NCBI GenBank assembly: GCA_965248155.1
Contig: CBDFIO010000001.1
Location: 1,612,001-1,676,000, forward strand
Length of the DNA stretch: 64,000 nt
DNA from: RFSX01 sp965248155
GTDB taxonomy: Bacteria > Bacteroidota > Bacteroidia > Chitinophagales > Saprospiraceae
Direction: 5' to 3'
The first letter of the stretch is position 1. Each line of letters starts with the position of its first letter. Under the pieces are notes generated by a model. That model was not told the origin of the DNA. It made no database searches and saw only the letters and a program-made list of their open reading frames with translations. The position numbers and the translations under genes were made by a program. This document shows, one piece after another, positions 20,901-30,218 of this stretch.

Positions 20901-23900
20901 TTATAGAGAACAACAAATGGGCCGTCAAAAACGGTAAAATCTAAATCAACGAAATTATCACATCCTTGAGGAACATTGTTGGAGGCATCCAAAGTATAAC
21001 TAAGCGTATAATCTCCTACAGAGGTTATATCAGTAAATACCAAAGATGAATTGTTTTGTATATCGGGTAAATTAAAAGTATTTGCACTTGATAATGACCA
21101 TTCTCCAGGACCGGCATCCACTAATAAATCAGTAAGATTAAAATCTCCGGCAACTTGGCAGAAGTTGTCTATATCAGCTATAATTAAGTTCGGGCATGAA
21201 CAATCCTTTACTGAAACAATCGAACTCAATTGAATCTCAGAACATGGAGCCTGAGCATCATTGCTTGTGTAAGTAAATGTATAATCGTCAACAGCTTCTC
21301 CAACAAATGAAACTGTATTATCAGCCTCAATTGTTAATCCGTCTTCACTGGACCAGGTTCCATTCGATCCACTAACAAATAAATCATCTAAGTCAATTAC
21401 ATTCGGTTCATCACCTGTAGGAGCATTACAAGCAGGTACTTGATCTATCAGCACCATTTCCGGAGGTGCAATAATGGAAAGTATAATAGATGCCTGATCA
21501 TTACACGCAGGTGTACCACTTATATCATCTAAAGTGTAAGTAAGCGTATAATCTCCTGCCACAGTTCCTTCATTTATTGAAAGAAGTGTATTATTCAAAT
21601 TCAGAGTTGATACATCAGGGCCTGATTCAACAGACCAACTACCCATTTCATTTGTAACTTCAAAATCACTAAGCTCCAAAGCATTTGTTTCGACACAAAG
21701 CGATGGAGGAAGAGACAACTCAAGACTAGGACATTCGCAGTCAACAATATTTAGTGTTAGTACATAATTTTCATTTACACAAGGTAAAACAGCATTTGTA
21801 GTTTCAAATCTATAGCTTAAGGACCCAATAGGGTATCCTGTAAAATCAATATTTGTCGGATCGGAAATCAACATGTTGTTTTCATCATACCAATTTCCAT
21901 CTACACCTATTTCTTGCAAGACAGTTAAATCAACAACTGTTGGATTCGTACCGATATAATCATCACAAACAATGATATCGTTAGCTATAAGACCAGTAGG
22001 AAGTGCAGCAATTTGATTTACATTTACAATCTCACGTGCTTCACAGACCCCTTGTGTAACTATCAATGTGTAATCACCATCCATATCCAGAACAGCTTCT
22101 GGTGTCTGAGAAACGGATTGTTTGTTTGGATCTAACCATTCATATGAATCAAAACCTGATGGGGCAGTGACCATTTCTGAATCCCCTTCAAACATTATAT
22201 AATCTGTTTGAACGCTTAGTTCAAGACTTGGCTGTACCAACATCTCAAAGACAGCCAAAGGCGGCTGACAGACAGAAGATGAGTTGTATAAGGTGGCCTG
22301 GTATGTAATTGTTTCAGTTTGATTTCCTAAGTTGGTAATCTGATCAGGAATCATTCCTCGACCCAATTCGAATATCCAATCCTGGCCTCCTGTTGTATTT
22401 CCTTGATCAATAACTTCTATGATTACTGGTACCTCAAAGCCATTTGTAATAGATACTTCCAGATCAGCAAAATCTCCTGAGCAAATTTCTTTGTTTTGTG
22501 CATTAATATCCAATAGAGTACTACAATCAATGCTACCATTAAAAATTACCGGAGTATCTCCGGAACAAGTAACATCATTATAGCATCCGGTTTCACCATC
22601 AGCAAGATTGAATATTTTAACGCTTAAGTCTATATTATTTTCATCACTACAATCATTTATACTTTGTATGTCACGAGCTGTTAATTCAAAGCAATGAGAA
22701 AATGTCATAGTTTCACCACAAGGCCATTCCAGACCATACATATTGTCTGGATCTCCATCATTGGTAGAACCTGTACCTCCAGGGCTTGTAAACCACCACC
22801 CTCCTGGTAATAAATCACCATCAGAGATTCCACCTTGTCCATATTCCAGGATTAAATCACCATTTGTATTTTGTGCTAAACTTAAAACTTCGGAAGATGC
22901 ATTATAATCTACATTCCCTTCATCCAACCATACCCAACTCATTGGAGCTTGAGATGCAAGACTTGTTGCGGACTGATCCCAGCCAGCACCTATAACGGGA
23001 ATAATTCCCTGTAACCATTGACAATTGTTTCCTGTTCCCGGTATATCCACATAGAACTCAACTTCATAACAAAACATAACTGTTTCACCCGGACAATAAG
23101 GTCCACTTGGATCTTCTCCGGGGAAGGAAGGTCTTGATACTGTTAGAGTACCAGAAGAACAATCGACAAAATCTTTTATCGAACCAATACACATATTGAA
23201 TGATCCGGGAATTCCTGAACTGTAAGATATTTCTATAAAATAGGTAGAGTTGGGTATAACATCCAACTTAATAAATTCTCCTAAAGGCATGATCTGGCAA
23301 TTGATAATTACTTGTCTGTTCACACAATCATCACTCCTAATTACCGTAATCAATGGTTCAAAATAAGTGTTTTCAATATTTATCTGTAATGCACTTGCAT
23401 CATTATCCGTATTCACCTGGAACCATACTCCATTGGAAGTACATTCACTATCGCAAGCAAATTGTATACATGACGAAATACATTCTTGATTCCCATCAGA
23501 AACAGGATTGAATGTTAATTCGGCTGTAATCTCATCACAAGATTCAGCAAAAATGCAATCGTTTATATCTGAAACAGTTATTTCAAATGAGCCACATCCA
23601 TCTTTCGCAGAAGTTAAGTGGATCAAGATTTCAGAATAACAGTTTTCGATTTCAAATGTTCGAGTGCTGAATCCTGCACAATCTGATTTTTGCAGCAAAG
23701 AAAGATTGCCGCAATTGCCTGAGTAAATTTCAACCCCAATCGGGCCATTGATGTCAATATTTTCAACAAAAATTAAACTCCCATTATCATTTTGACTATA
23801 AACATACCAAACTCCGCTACTCATACTATTGCACTGATCAATATTTTCAATTGAAGCACAGCATGTCGTACCAGAAATAAATCCTGTTATTGAAATGGCA

Positions 23901-24022
23901 TCTTGGCATAAGTCATTTGATGGACCAGGCGAGTTGGAGCAATCCACTTGCGCGTAGGCACAGTTGCTCACAATGGTACATATCATGATGATATATACAC
24001 ATGTATATCCCAGGTTTCTCAT
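17994..24022 (-). pseudogene. Giant type IX-secreted adhesin with five ~180-residue modules, frame interrupted once
   Basis: Starts at ATG 24022 with signal peptide MRNLGYTCVYIIMICTIVSNCAYAQ. The first frame stays open for 1760 codons to a TAG at 18740-18742. The remainder continues in another frame from about 18741 to the stop at 17994 and encodes the rest of a SprB repeat (GVISVSNATGGDG, then YSIDNGISW) and the type B sorting domain (IYDRWGNLIW, WDGLRNG, GIYVYMA). One extra T near 18742 would restore a single ~2010-residue protein. Compared with its downstream paralogue it shares GPYCPGETV (near residue 310), has five rather than four C-x-CP modules (starts near 761, 941, 1123, 1305, 1481), and has a shorter N-terminal part. 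Without the sorting domain the protein could not be attached by type IX secretion. The break may be a sequencing error. Confidence 0.88.
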
Positions 24023-24086
24023 AAATACAGTGTTACAGAATTTTTGGCAGGAGGTAAATCCAGATTCCTACAAAAAATACTAATTA

Positions 24087-25116
24087 ACGTGAGTTCGATG
24101 TAAGACTAGGCCAAAAGGAGCTGTTTGGTATCGACCAGATCCTTATAAATGGAGGGTTTAGATTCTTTAAACCCGTAGGCACAAAGTCCACCAAGTATAT
24201 TGACGAAAAATCCGGCAAAGGAACGATGCCTTGTATGTTCGATCTGTGAAATATTTTTGAGTTGGTCAATAATGGTTTCAGAGATAGCAAGTTTTCGGAG
24301 CAGAAGAGCATCCTGTAGGGGTGTAATCATTTTGGATTTCATATTCCGTCTCAACTTAGTAATCAAATGAATACCTCTCAAGAAAAGAGTGTCAAAGATT
24401 TGCTTGTTGACAATATAGCCTTTATCACCGAACAACCGGCCATAGACCTTCTTCATAAACCGTTTACACTTCAATACGGCATTATCATGCACATTGCCCG
24501 GAGTGAGTTGAAAATCAATCACTTCGCCCCGGTCATTATGAACCAGATGAAGTTTGAAACCATAAAACCAACCCTTTGAAGTCTTGCCTCGTTTGGCCAG
24601 TCCAGCAAACACCTTGTGGGAATGAATCCTTCGATTGTGACAGACCCGGATACTGGTTGAATCAATAAAGGATATCCCACTACATTTACCCATTCGGTAC
24701 ATCTTTACAAACAAGGCTAATGGTAGGACCGCTTTGGTTTGCAACTCCACCATCCGATTATAAGATACCAGATTGGGAAAATAGCCGCGCATATGTTGGC
24801 AGACATGATTCTGGTAAAAGTGCTTAAAGCAACGGTATCCACTCATATGAAAAAATACGATGATGCTCATCACCTCGCTCATGGATAACCTGCAGGTACG
24901 ATTCCGTCGATTTTTCTTTCCCTCTAGGGTATGAGATTTTTAAAAGTGATCAAAATCGGTGAAAAAATCATCGAAAGCACAGAAAATTGCAATAATTTGA
25001 CTATCTTTCATAGTAGAGCTTTTTTGTTTTAATTAATTGATTATCAACTATTAAGATAAACAAAATTGCTCTTTCTTTTTATCCTATTTTTCCACTTCCT
25101 TACGTCGAACTCACGT
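24087..25116 (-). mobile_element. IS982-family insertion sequence, 1030 bp, probably defective
   Basis: The element is bounded by 18-bp inverted repeats, ACGTGAGTTCGATGTAAG at 24087-24104 and its complement with one mismatch at 25099-25116. Both ends are flanked by TAATTA (24081-24086 and 25117-25122), a possible 6-bp target duplication; since TAATTA is itself palindromic it could instead be part of the ends. It contains one transposase gene with a nonsense codon. It lies 65 bases upstream of the start codon of the 17994-24022 adhesin gene, so it may have displaced that gene's promoter. Confidence 0.9.
24106..25011 (-). pseudogene. IS982-family DDE transposase with early nonsense codon
   Basis: The catalytic part is intact from the ATG at 24882 (258 residues): first Asp in SFIDSTSIRVC, second Asp in LFGDKGYI, Glu in AISETIIDQLKNISQIEHTR, all in IS982 order. 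In the same frame upstream an ATG at 25011 begins MKDSQIIAIFCAFDDFFTDF, the expected N-terminus of the family, but a TAA at 24940-24942 stops it after 23 codons; the frame then continues KSHTLEGKKNRRNRTCRLSM into the intact part. So a single substitution separates ~43 N-terminal residues from the rest. Internal start at 24882 could give a truncated protein, likely inactive. The stop codon lies next to the left inverted repeat. Confidence 0.88.
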
Positions 25117-25306
25117 TAATTAATTAAAATCCAATAATAAGGGTGAGTCAAAATTCGTACCAAATTATGGTAAAATCCGAATGGATACCTTAAATATAAG
25201 GTATTTGAAGCTTCAATAAAAACATATTTGCGACACTGTTGTTAAAATTTCGTGAATTTATTAGATGAATTAATCCTATTTCATCAATTTAGCGTTAGGT
25301 ATAAAA

Positions 25307-25894
25307 ATGTTCCCGATGATTAAAAAACATATTTCAATCGCATTAATGGTATTATTTTTTGTCAGTATAGCTGCAGAATCTTTTTCACAAAGAAGATCAA
25401 GCCGAAGTAGCAGAACTTCTTCTAGAGACAAAAAAGAGGAAAAAGCCAGCATCTCTGATCAGCTCAATTATGAAATCAGTATTGGAAACATAAGCTTTAA
25501 TCAAGGCTTTCAAATTTCTTTCAAGCCTCATGTGGCTTATAATTTTGGAACAAGAGCATCGGCTGGTGTTGCCTTTAGAGGATTTTACTATTTCCAAAAT
25601 CTTCCCGCAGGGTCTGATGATGTATCTTTTTTCGATTATGGACCTTCAGTTTTTGGACGATTTAAAGTTACCCCTGAATTCTTTCTACAAACAGAATACA
25701 CTCACATGAGTTATGATTACGGTGCAAATGCAGATCGCAGGTCAGCAGGTTCGCCTTTAGTTGGAGGTGGATATATGAGTGGTTATGGGCCCTGGAAATT
25801 TGGTATTCAATTAATGTTTATTACGGATGATAGCGTTAGAAATGAGGAAAGAAGTTCAATTGATTATTGGTTTTCTTTCTCCTACAATTTCTAA
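25307..25894 (+). CDS. Secreted protein, probable small outer-membrane beta-barrel
   Basis: A 195-residue protein. A second in-frame ATG at 25316 would give the more usual signal start MIKKHISIALMVLFFVSIAA; cleavage is likely after ESFSQ. A basic, Ser/Arg-rich linker (RRSSRSSRTSSRDKKEEK) follows, then alternating polar/aromatic strands and a terminal aromatic residue (WFSFSYNF), as in small 8-strand-type barrels. No specific family recognised. Its stop codon overlaps the stop codon of the convergent TonB receptor gene by two bases (CTAA at 25891-25894). Confidence 0.8.
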   Translation: MFPMIKKHISIALMVLFFVSIAAESFSQRRSSRSSRTSSRDKKEEKASISDQLNYEISIGNISFNQGFQISFKPHVAYNFGTRASAGVAFRGFYYFQNLPAGSDDVSFFDYGPSVFGRFKVTPEFFLQTEYTHMSYDYGANADRRSAGSPLVGGGYMSGYGPWKFGIQLMFITDDSVRNEERSSIDYWFSFSYNF

Positions 25895-28320
25895 AACTTA
25901 AGGTCTAATCCAAGTGCGAAATTGATTCCTGCTTGGGGATAATAAAAGTTTTCAGTTATCAATTCTCCATATTTATAGCTATAAGTATAGCCATTCGAAG
26001 CATATTTGATATCAAAAATATTATTGATAATCAGTTTGAGATTGATGTTATTTATGAGCTCATTTTCTAATGTATAATCTAGAATCAAGTCATTCAAAAA
26101 ATATGCGTCAATAGATCTGCTATCATCAGAGGTGTTATCAAGAAATTGCTTTGACACATACTTAGTCATCCAACTTAAAGTGAGGTCTTCTCTCAATTTA
26201 TAATCAACGATTCCTGAAATATTTATCGCTGGAGAGAATGCGATATCCGTATTTTCATGATTGATTACAATCTCTTCATTTAATCCATAGTCAAAAATCA
26301 GTTCATCAAAATTATTAATCTTATTCCTGCTTAAGCTTAAATTCAAAGTACCGGTAATACTGTTGTTGAATTGCATAAAACTGCTTGTTTCCAACCCTAG
26401 ACGATAACTGTTCGGAACATTCTGGCGAATAGCAGCGCCAACATCATTTAAAGCTCCTGTAACTATCAATTGATCTTTATATTTCATATAATACAAGTTC
26501 CCGTTAAAACCCCATTTTTCAGCCTTATAACGATACCCTATTTCAATATCATGTAAGGATTCTTTTTTCGGAACAGAAGTACCTACAGCATCGATAAAGT
26601 CAGATCTTACAGGTTCTCTTTGAGCTTTTGAATAAGAAAAATAGAAATGTTTCTTTTCATTTATATCATAGCTAATCGCCAATTTGGGATTAATAAATGT
26701 ATAGCTCGTATCAATATCAACCATTGTAAAACCATTGTCCAGTCCACCGGCTGAATAATTAATTCTCCGCAATTGAATGTCGCCGAAAAAGGACATTTTA
26801 TTAGAAATGGCAAAATCTGCTTTTGCATAAGCATTAAAATCCGTTTTTCGCCCTGAATTATCGTAATAATGTCTAGACCGATCTTCGACATCTATTTTCT
26901 CAGCCCGAATCAGCTGTCCAAAATGATCACCATGATATTTATTATATGATGCACCAACTAACAATCTTTTATGATCAGTAAAATGATATTCACTATTAAC
27001 TATAAGACCATAAAAATCATTATCCAACCATCTTCTTCTTACAAGATCTGTGTTCATAATCGAATCAGAAATTCCATAATTTTGAAGTTCATCGTTGATT
27101 CTACATTCCTCAAAGAAGCCCTTCCCTTTCGTATAAAATAAGGTGGAATTAATATTCAACCTATCCCCTATTTGAAGAGCATGAACCAAATGGTAATGGT
27201 CTTGCTTATAATCGTCAACCTGATTTTCATATAGATAGTAATTATACCTTCGGTCGCTATCAAACAAGTTGATTGAATCCAGCACATTTAAATATGTCGA
27301 TCCCAGGTTATTATAATAATGATCTTCTAATGTCAGGTCGCTCGACAGTTTAGCTTCAGGAGTCCCCCACCAAGCTTGATACGTTCTTTCCTTACCTGAA
27401 AATGCATTAAATCGAAGGCTGGATCTTTTTCCAATTTTTGTGGCAGAAAAGTACCAGGAATTCAGATCAGATTCTGAACGATCAATATAGCCATCAGAAT
27501 TAATTATTGAATATCTACCCTCAATCTGGAAGCTATTATTTATCAAGCCAGTATTTACTGAAAAGGCAAGTTTTTTTGTATTGAAAGAGCCAAAGGAGCT
27601 ATTAATTCCTATAAAAGGGTTCTGATAAATGTTATTTGTTTTCAGATTCAGGCTTGCCCCAAAAGATCCTGCACCGTTGGTTGAAGGTCCGACCCCTCTT
27701 TGAATTTGCAATTCTTCAATTGAGTTTGAAAAATCAGGTAAATCAACCCAGAATACACCATGACTTTCACTATCATTTAGTGGAACTCCATTTATAGTTA
27801 CATTAATTCTTGTAGCATCAGATCCACGAATCCTCATTCCGGTATAGCCTACACCTCCACCGGCATCAGAGCTGGAAACCACAGATGGAGTGTGTTCCAA
27901 CAAAACAGGAATATCCTGTGCTGAATACTTTTTTTGTAGCATTTTTTTGTCCAATTCTACAAAACTAAATGGAGATTTGTCTTCCAATCTATTAGCTGTT
28001 ATCTGAATTTTTTCAAGGTGATATAATGCGACATTCAAGTTAATGTCGAGAGACATATTTTCTATAACATTAAGCTCTGTGATATAATCTCTATACCCTA
28101 CATAAGTACATTTTAATGTATAGTTTCCTGGTGAAATATCACTTAATTCAAATGTTCCAGATTCATTCGTAATAACGGCATAATTAGTCCCTACCAGAAA
28201 TACTGACGCACTGACTAAGCGTTCACTATTATCGTTTACTACTGTTCCGGAAATCCTTATTTGCGCCTCAATGTTGTAGCACAATGAAATAAATATAAAA
28301 AGCAATATTGCCTTATGCAT
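25891..28320 (-). CDS. TonB-dependent receptor, probably for thiamine or a precursor
   Basis: An 809-residue outer-membrane receptor; ATG at 28320 is preferred to an in-frame TTG at 28329. Order: signal peptide (MHKAILLFIFISLCYNIEAQ), carboxypeptidase-regulatory-like beta-sandwich (~20-105, ISGTVVNDNSERLVSASVFLVG), plug (~120-225, including MRIRGSDATRINVTINGVPL and EELQIQRGVGPSTNGAGSFG), then a 22-strand-type barrel ending in an aromatic (FALGLDLKF). It takes up a substrate across the outer membrane with energy from TonB-ExbBD. A TPP riboswitch in its leader indicates thiamine or a related compound as substrate; in Bacteroidota such receptors commonly accompany PnuT. Transcription can start from a promoter just upstream of the riboswitch. 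Confidence 0.93.
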   Translation of the reverse strand: MHKAILLFIFISLCYNIEAQIRISGTVVNDNSERLVSASVFLVGTNYAVITNESGTFELSDISPGNYTLKCTYVGYRDYITELNVIENMSLDINLNVALYHLEKIQITANRLEDKSPFSFVELDKKMLQKKYSAQDIPVLLEHTPSVVSSSDAGGGVGYTGMRIRGSDATRINVTINGVPLNDSESHGVFWVDLPDFSNSIEELQIQRGVGPSTNGAGSFGASLNLKTNNIYQNPFIGINSSFGSFNTKKLAFSVNTGLINNSFQIEGRYSIINSDGYIDRSESDLNSWYFSATKIGKRSSLRFNAFSGKERTYQAWWGTPEAKLSSDLTLEDHYYNNLGSTYLNVLDSINLFDSDRRYNYYLYENQVDDYKQDHYHLVHALQIGDRLNINSTLFYTKGKGFFEECRINDELQNYGISDSIMNTDLVRRRWLDNDFYGLIVNSEYHFTDHKRLLVGASYNKYHGDHFGQLIRAEKIDVEDRSRHYYDNSGRKTDFNAYAKADFAISNKMSFFGDIQLRRINYSAGGLDNGFTMVDIDTSYTFINPKLAISYDINEKKHFYFSYSKAQREPVRSDFIDAVGTSVPKKESLHDIEIGYRYKAEKWGFNGNLYYMKYKDQLIVTGALNDVGAAIRQNVPNSYRLGLETSSFMQFNNSITGTLNLSLSRNKINNFDELIFDYGLNEEIVINHENTDIAFSPAINISGIVDYKLREDLTLSWMTKYVSKQFLDNTSDDSRSIDAYFLNDLILDYTLENELINNINLKLIINNIFDIKYASNGYTYSYKYGELITENFYYPQAGINFALGLDLKF

Positions 28321-28371
28321 TATGTTCAAATTTTAATAAATAATTGTAAGGATTTCCTTAAGTAGGTGAAG

Positions 28372-28464
28372 AGTTGCTGTCTCCCTTTCCAGAATTACCT
28401 GGACAGGTTCAACGGGTATAATCTCAGCACAATTTCTTTAATGAAAAAGGCACCCCTTACGCCA
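28372..28464 (-). promoter_or_regulatory. TPP riboswitch (THI element)
   Basis: On the minus strand the conserved blocks appear in order: GGGGTGCC at 28456-28449, GCTGAGATTATACCCGTTGA then ACCTGTCCAGG in the centre, and a 3' block AGGGAGAC near 28386-28379. These are the pyrophosphate- and pyrimidine-binding segments of the thiamine pyrophosphate aptamer. It begins about 10 bases after the stop codon of the NadR-like kinase and ends about 50 bases before the TonB receptor start, so it should repress that receptor when TPP is plentiful. No T-run terminator is obvious after it, so control of translation is more likely, but this is inference. Confidence 0.93.
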
Positions 28465-28496
28465 CAAAAATACATTATTCAGAGATCGAAAGCAAA
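28465..28496 (-). promoter_or_regulatory. Bacteroidota-type promoter driving the riboswitch-TonB receptor transcript
   Basis: Minus strand: TTTG (-33 box, 28496-28493), 20-base spacer, TATTTTTG (-7 box, 28472-28465), a full match to TTTG-N19..21-TAnnTTTG. The predicted start is near 28460, immediately before the conserved riboswitch core. The -33 box lies inside the 3' end of the kinase gene (stop at 28475). Confidence 0.65.
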
Positions 28497-28987
28497 TTAT
28501 TAATCAGCTTTCTACAATTGTCAATTCTTTCTTCTCCATTGCCTTTTATCACTTCATAATTTATTCCTGATGCAGCAAACTCTTGTTCGAACAGATGAAA
28601 AACTTCCAGTCTATTGGTCTTAGATTCTCGTAAAGGATCTTCTTCCCACACGATATCAGGGTACATCAATAAGATCACATCGAAATTTACTTCTCGCCTA
28701 TTTTCTAAGATCCAGTCTGCGCATTTTTTGTATTTATATTCAGACCAGATTTTAATATTAAAAAGGAAGGTGTCAAAGATAATGTTGGGTATTGTCATCA
28801 TGCCCAAATATTGATTAAAATGAGCTCTGGCTATAATTTCAAGATCTTCAAAATCATATGCCTTGTTAAGATGATCAAGGTATTTTCTGGCGTATTCCGG
28901 TAGATAAACCCAATTATATTCAAAAGCCAATTCCTTTGCTATTGTTGACTTGGCAGTAGACTCAGGACCAGTAATTAATATTTTCAT
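28475..28987 (-). CDS. NadR-like AAA-family kinase, possible thiamine or nicotinamide riboside kinase
   Basis: A 170-residue P-loop protein from ATG 28987, which overlaps the stop of the transporter gene (ATGA); an in-frame start at 29014 would add nine residues with no purpose. The Walker A motif is GPESTAKSTIAKELA, the signature of the C-terminal ribosylnicotinamide kinase domain of NadR and relatives. A Walker B-like segment is IIFDTFLFNIKIW, and VILLMYPDIVWEEDPLRES matches the 'lid' region with conserved Arg. There is no DNA-binding or adenylyltransferase domain. Translational coupling to a PnuT/PnuC transporter suggests it phosphorylates the imported vitamin, trapping it in the cell. Neighbouring TPP riboswitch favours thiamine; family history favours nicotinamide riboside. 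Substrate is unproved. Confidence 0.85.
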   Translation of the reverse strand: MKILITGPESTAKSTIAKELAFEYNWVYLPEYARKYLDHLNKAYDFEDLEIIARAHFNQYLGMMTIPNIIFDTFLFNIKIWSEYKYKKCADWILENRREVNFDVILLMYPDIVWEEDPLRESKTNRLEVFHLFEQEFAASGINYEVIKGNGEERIDNCRKLINNLLSISE

Positions 28988-29550
28988 GAACTTACAAGCA
29001 ATGTTTTTTTCCAAGCTAAGTAACCAAAGACCGACAATAAAAAATAGATAACCATCAAACCAGAATATAACAACAGATTCCTATCATGATACAGCCATAT
29101 TGAAAAGCCATTTATACAAATCCAAAAAATCCAGCATGATAATATTTTATGTGCTTCCATATAACTCGCAATGAAGCTAAAAATCGTAGTAGTCGCGTCT
29201 GCATAAGATCTTTCAGCATCGGTTTGTGAACTGAAGAATAAGCCAAGCAAAGCGCTTAATACTATCCCGAGTGTAACAATAATTATATGATAATATGTTC
29301 CAACAATTTGCACTGCTTCTTTCTTTTTTTCTTTTTTCTTCCAAATATAGATTCCATAGAATCCTATCAATACGTAATAGAAATACAAAATGGATTCAGA
29401 ATATAATTTAGTATAGTAAAAAAGTGAAATACTGGCTATGGAGGATATAATTCCAAAAAACCAGCACCAAATATTCTGGCGTATAAGTAATATTAAAAAA
29501 AGGAATCCGTTTACTACGGCAAATAGTTCTAGCGCAAGTAAAAAGTCCAT
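28984..29550 (-). CDS. pnuT: PnuC/PnuT-family vitamin transporter, predicted thiamine importer
   Basis: A 188-residue inner-membrane protein with about seven hydrophobic segments. It has the family features: a W-x-x-G-I-x-S segment (WCWFFGIISSIASISLFYY), KLYSESILYFYY, YGIYIWKKK, and a C-terminal repeat with WIFWICINGFSIWLY and FGYLAW. In PnuC proteins, including the second copy at 39429 (WIAVDLVAIPLY), the C-terminal half has an Asp where this one has Asn (CING), consistent with a different substrate. It stands first in a coupled pair with the kinase and just upstream of the TPP-controlled TonB receptor. This supports PnuT (thiamine) over PnuC (nicotinamide riboside). Confidence 0.82.
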   Translation of the reverse strand: MDFLLALELFAVVNGFLFLILLIRQNIWCWFFGIISSIASISLFYYTKLYSESILYFYYVLIGFYGIYIWKKKEKKKEAVQIVGTYYHIIIVTLGIVLSALLGLFFSSQTDAERSYADATTTIFSFIASYMEAHKILSCWIFWICINGFSIWLYHDRNLLLYSGLMVIYFLLSVFGYLAWKKTLLVSS

Positions 29551-29594
29551 CGAGAAATATTATTGATCATAATTAGAAAGATATGCTTAATAAA

Positions 29595-29627
29595 TTTGTA
29601 TTGAATGTGCTTAATAAAATATATTTG
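29595..29627 (+). promoter_or_regulatory. Promoter of the era-der-wecB gene run, possibly giving a leaderless mRNA
   Basis: TTTG at 29595-29598, a 21-base spacer and TATATTTG at 29620-29627 match the Bacteroidota consensus. The -7 box ends only five bases before the ATG at 29633, so transcription would start at or next to the start codon. Confidence 0.45.
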
Positions 29628-29632
29628 TAGTA

Positions 29633-30217
29633 ATGCATGACATCGAACCATATTTCAAATGGAGACAATATTATGTTTCATCCGAGGATAAGAAATCGCC
29701 TTTCTTTGGACGTGAATATAGTGAGTTCACATTTACAAACAAGGTGTACAATTATTTTATACATCCTCAATGGGATACGATTGGTAGCAGTACACTTTAT
29801 GTAAAGGTTTTGTTCGTAGATTATGACGAACATTATGCCCTTATAGAGTTGATTGGAGAATGGAATGACTGTCTGAATAATGATATAATGTTTTTAAAAC
29901 GTCATTTTGCAGATCATCTAATCGACCAGGGAATTACAAAATTTATATTATTCTGTGACAATGTATTGAACTTTCATGCCTCTGATGATAGTTACTATGA
30001 AGAATGGTGGGATGATATTAAAGATGAACAAGGGTGGATATGTATGGTTAATACATTAGATCATGTACTGCAAGAAATGGAATCTAATAAAATTCAATTT
30101 TATAGCGGTATTGGCAATCATTTCAATTCAATAAATTGGAGAAAAGGCAATCCAAAAATTACGTATCAAGAAATTAATAGAATACGCCATTCGATGATTA
30201 AGCAATTAAACTATTAA
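29633..30217 (+). CDS. Conserved hypothetical protein upstream of era
   Basis: A 194-residue soluble protein with no signal peptide or membrane segment. It is rich in aromatic and acidic residues (SYYEEWWDDIKDEQGW, residues ~123-138). I do not recognise a named family. Its stop codon is one base before the TTG start of era, so the two are translationally coupled and co-transcribed. A clean promoter precedes it. Placement suggests a housekeeping or translation-linked role in this lineage, which is only inference from context. Confidence 0.8.
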   Translation: MHDIEPYFKWRQYYVSSEDKKSPFFGREYSEFTFTNKVYNYFIHPQWDTIGSSTLYVKVLFVDYDEHYALIELIGEWNDCLNNDIMFLKRHFADHLIDQGITKFILFCDNVLNFHASDDSYYEEWWDDIKDEQGWICMVNTLDHVLQEMESNKIQFYSGIGNHFNSINWRKGNPKITYQEINRIRHSMIKQLNY

Positions 30218-30218
30218 G

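Noticed and set aside
24071..24079. TATTTTTTG (minus strand) as the -7 box of the five-module adhesin gene
   Set aside because: It has three rather than two bases between TA and TTTG and no -33 box at the right distance on this side of the IS.
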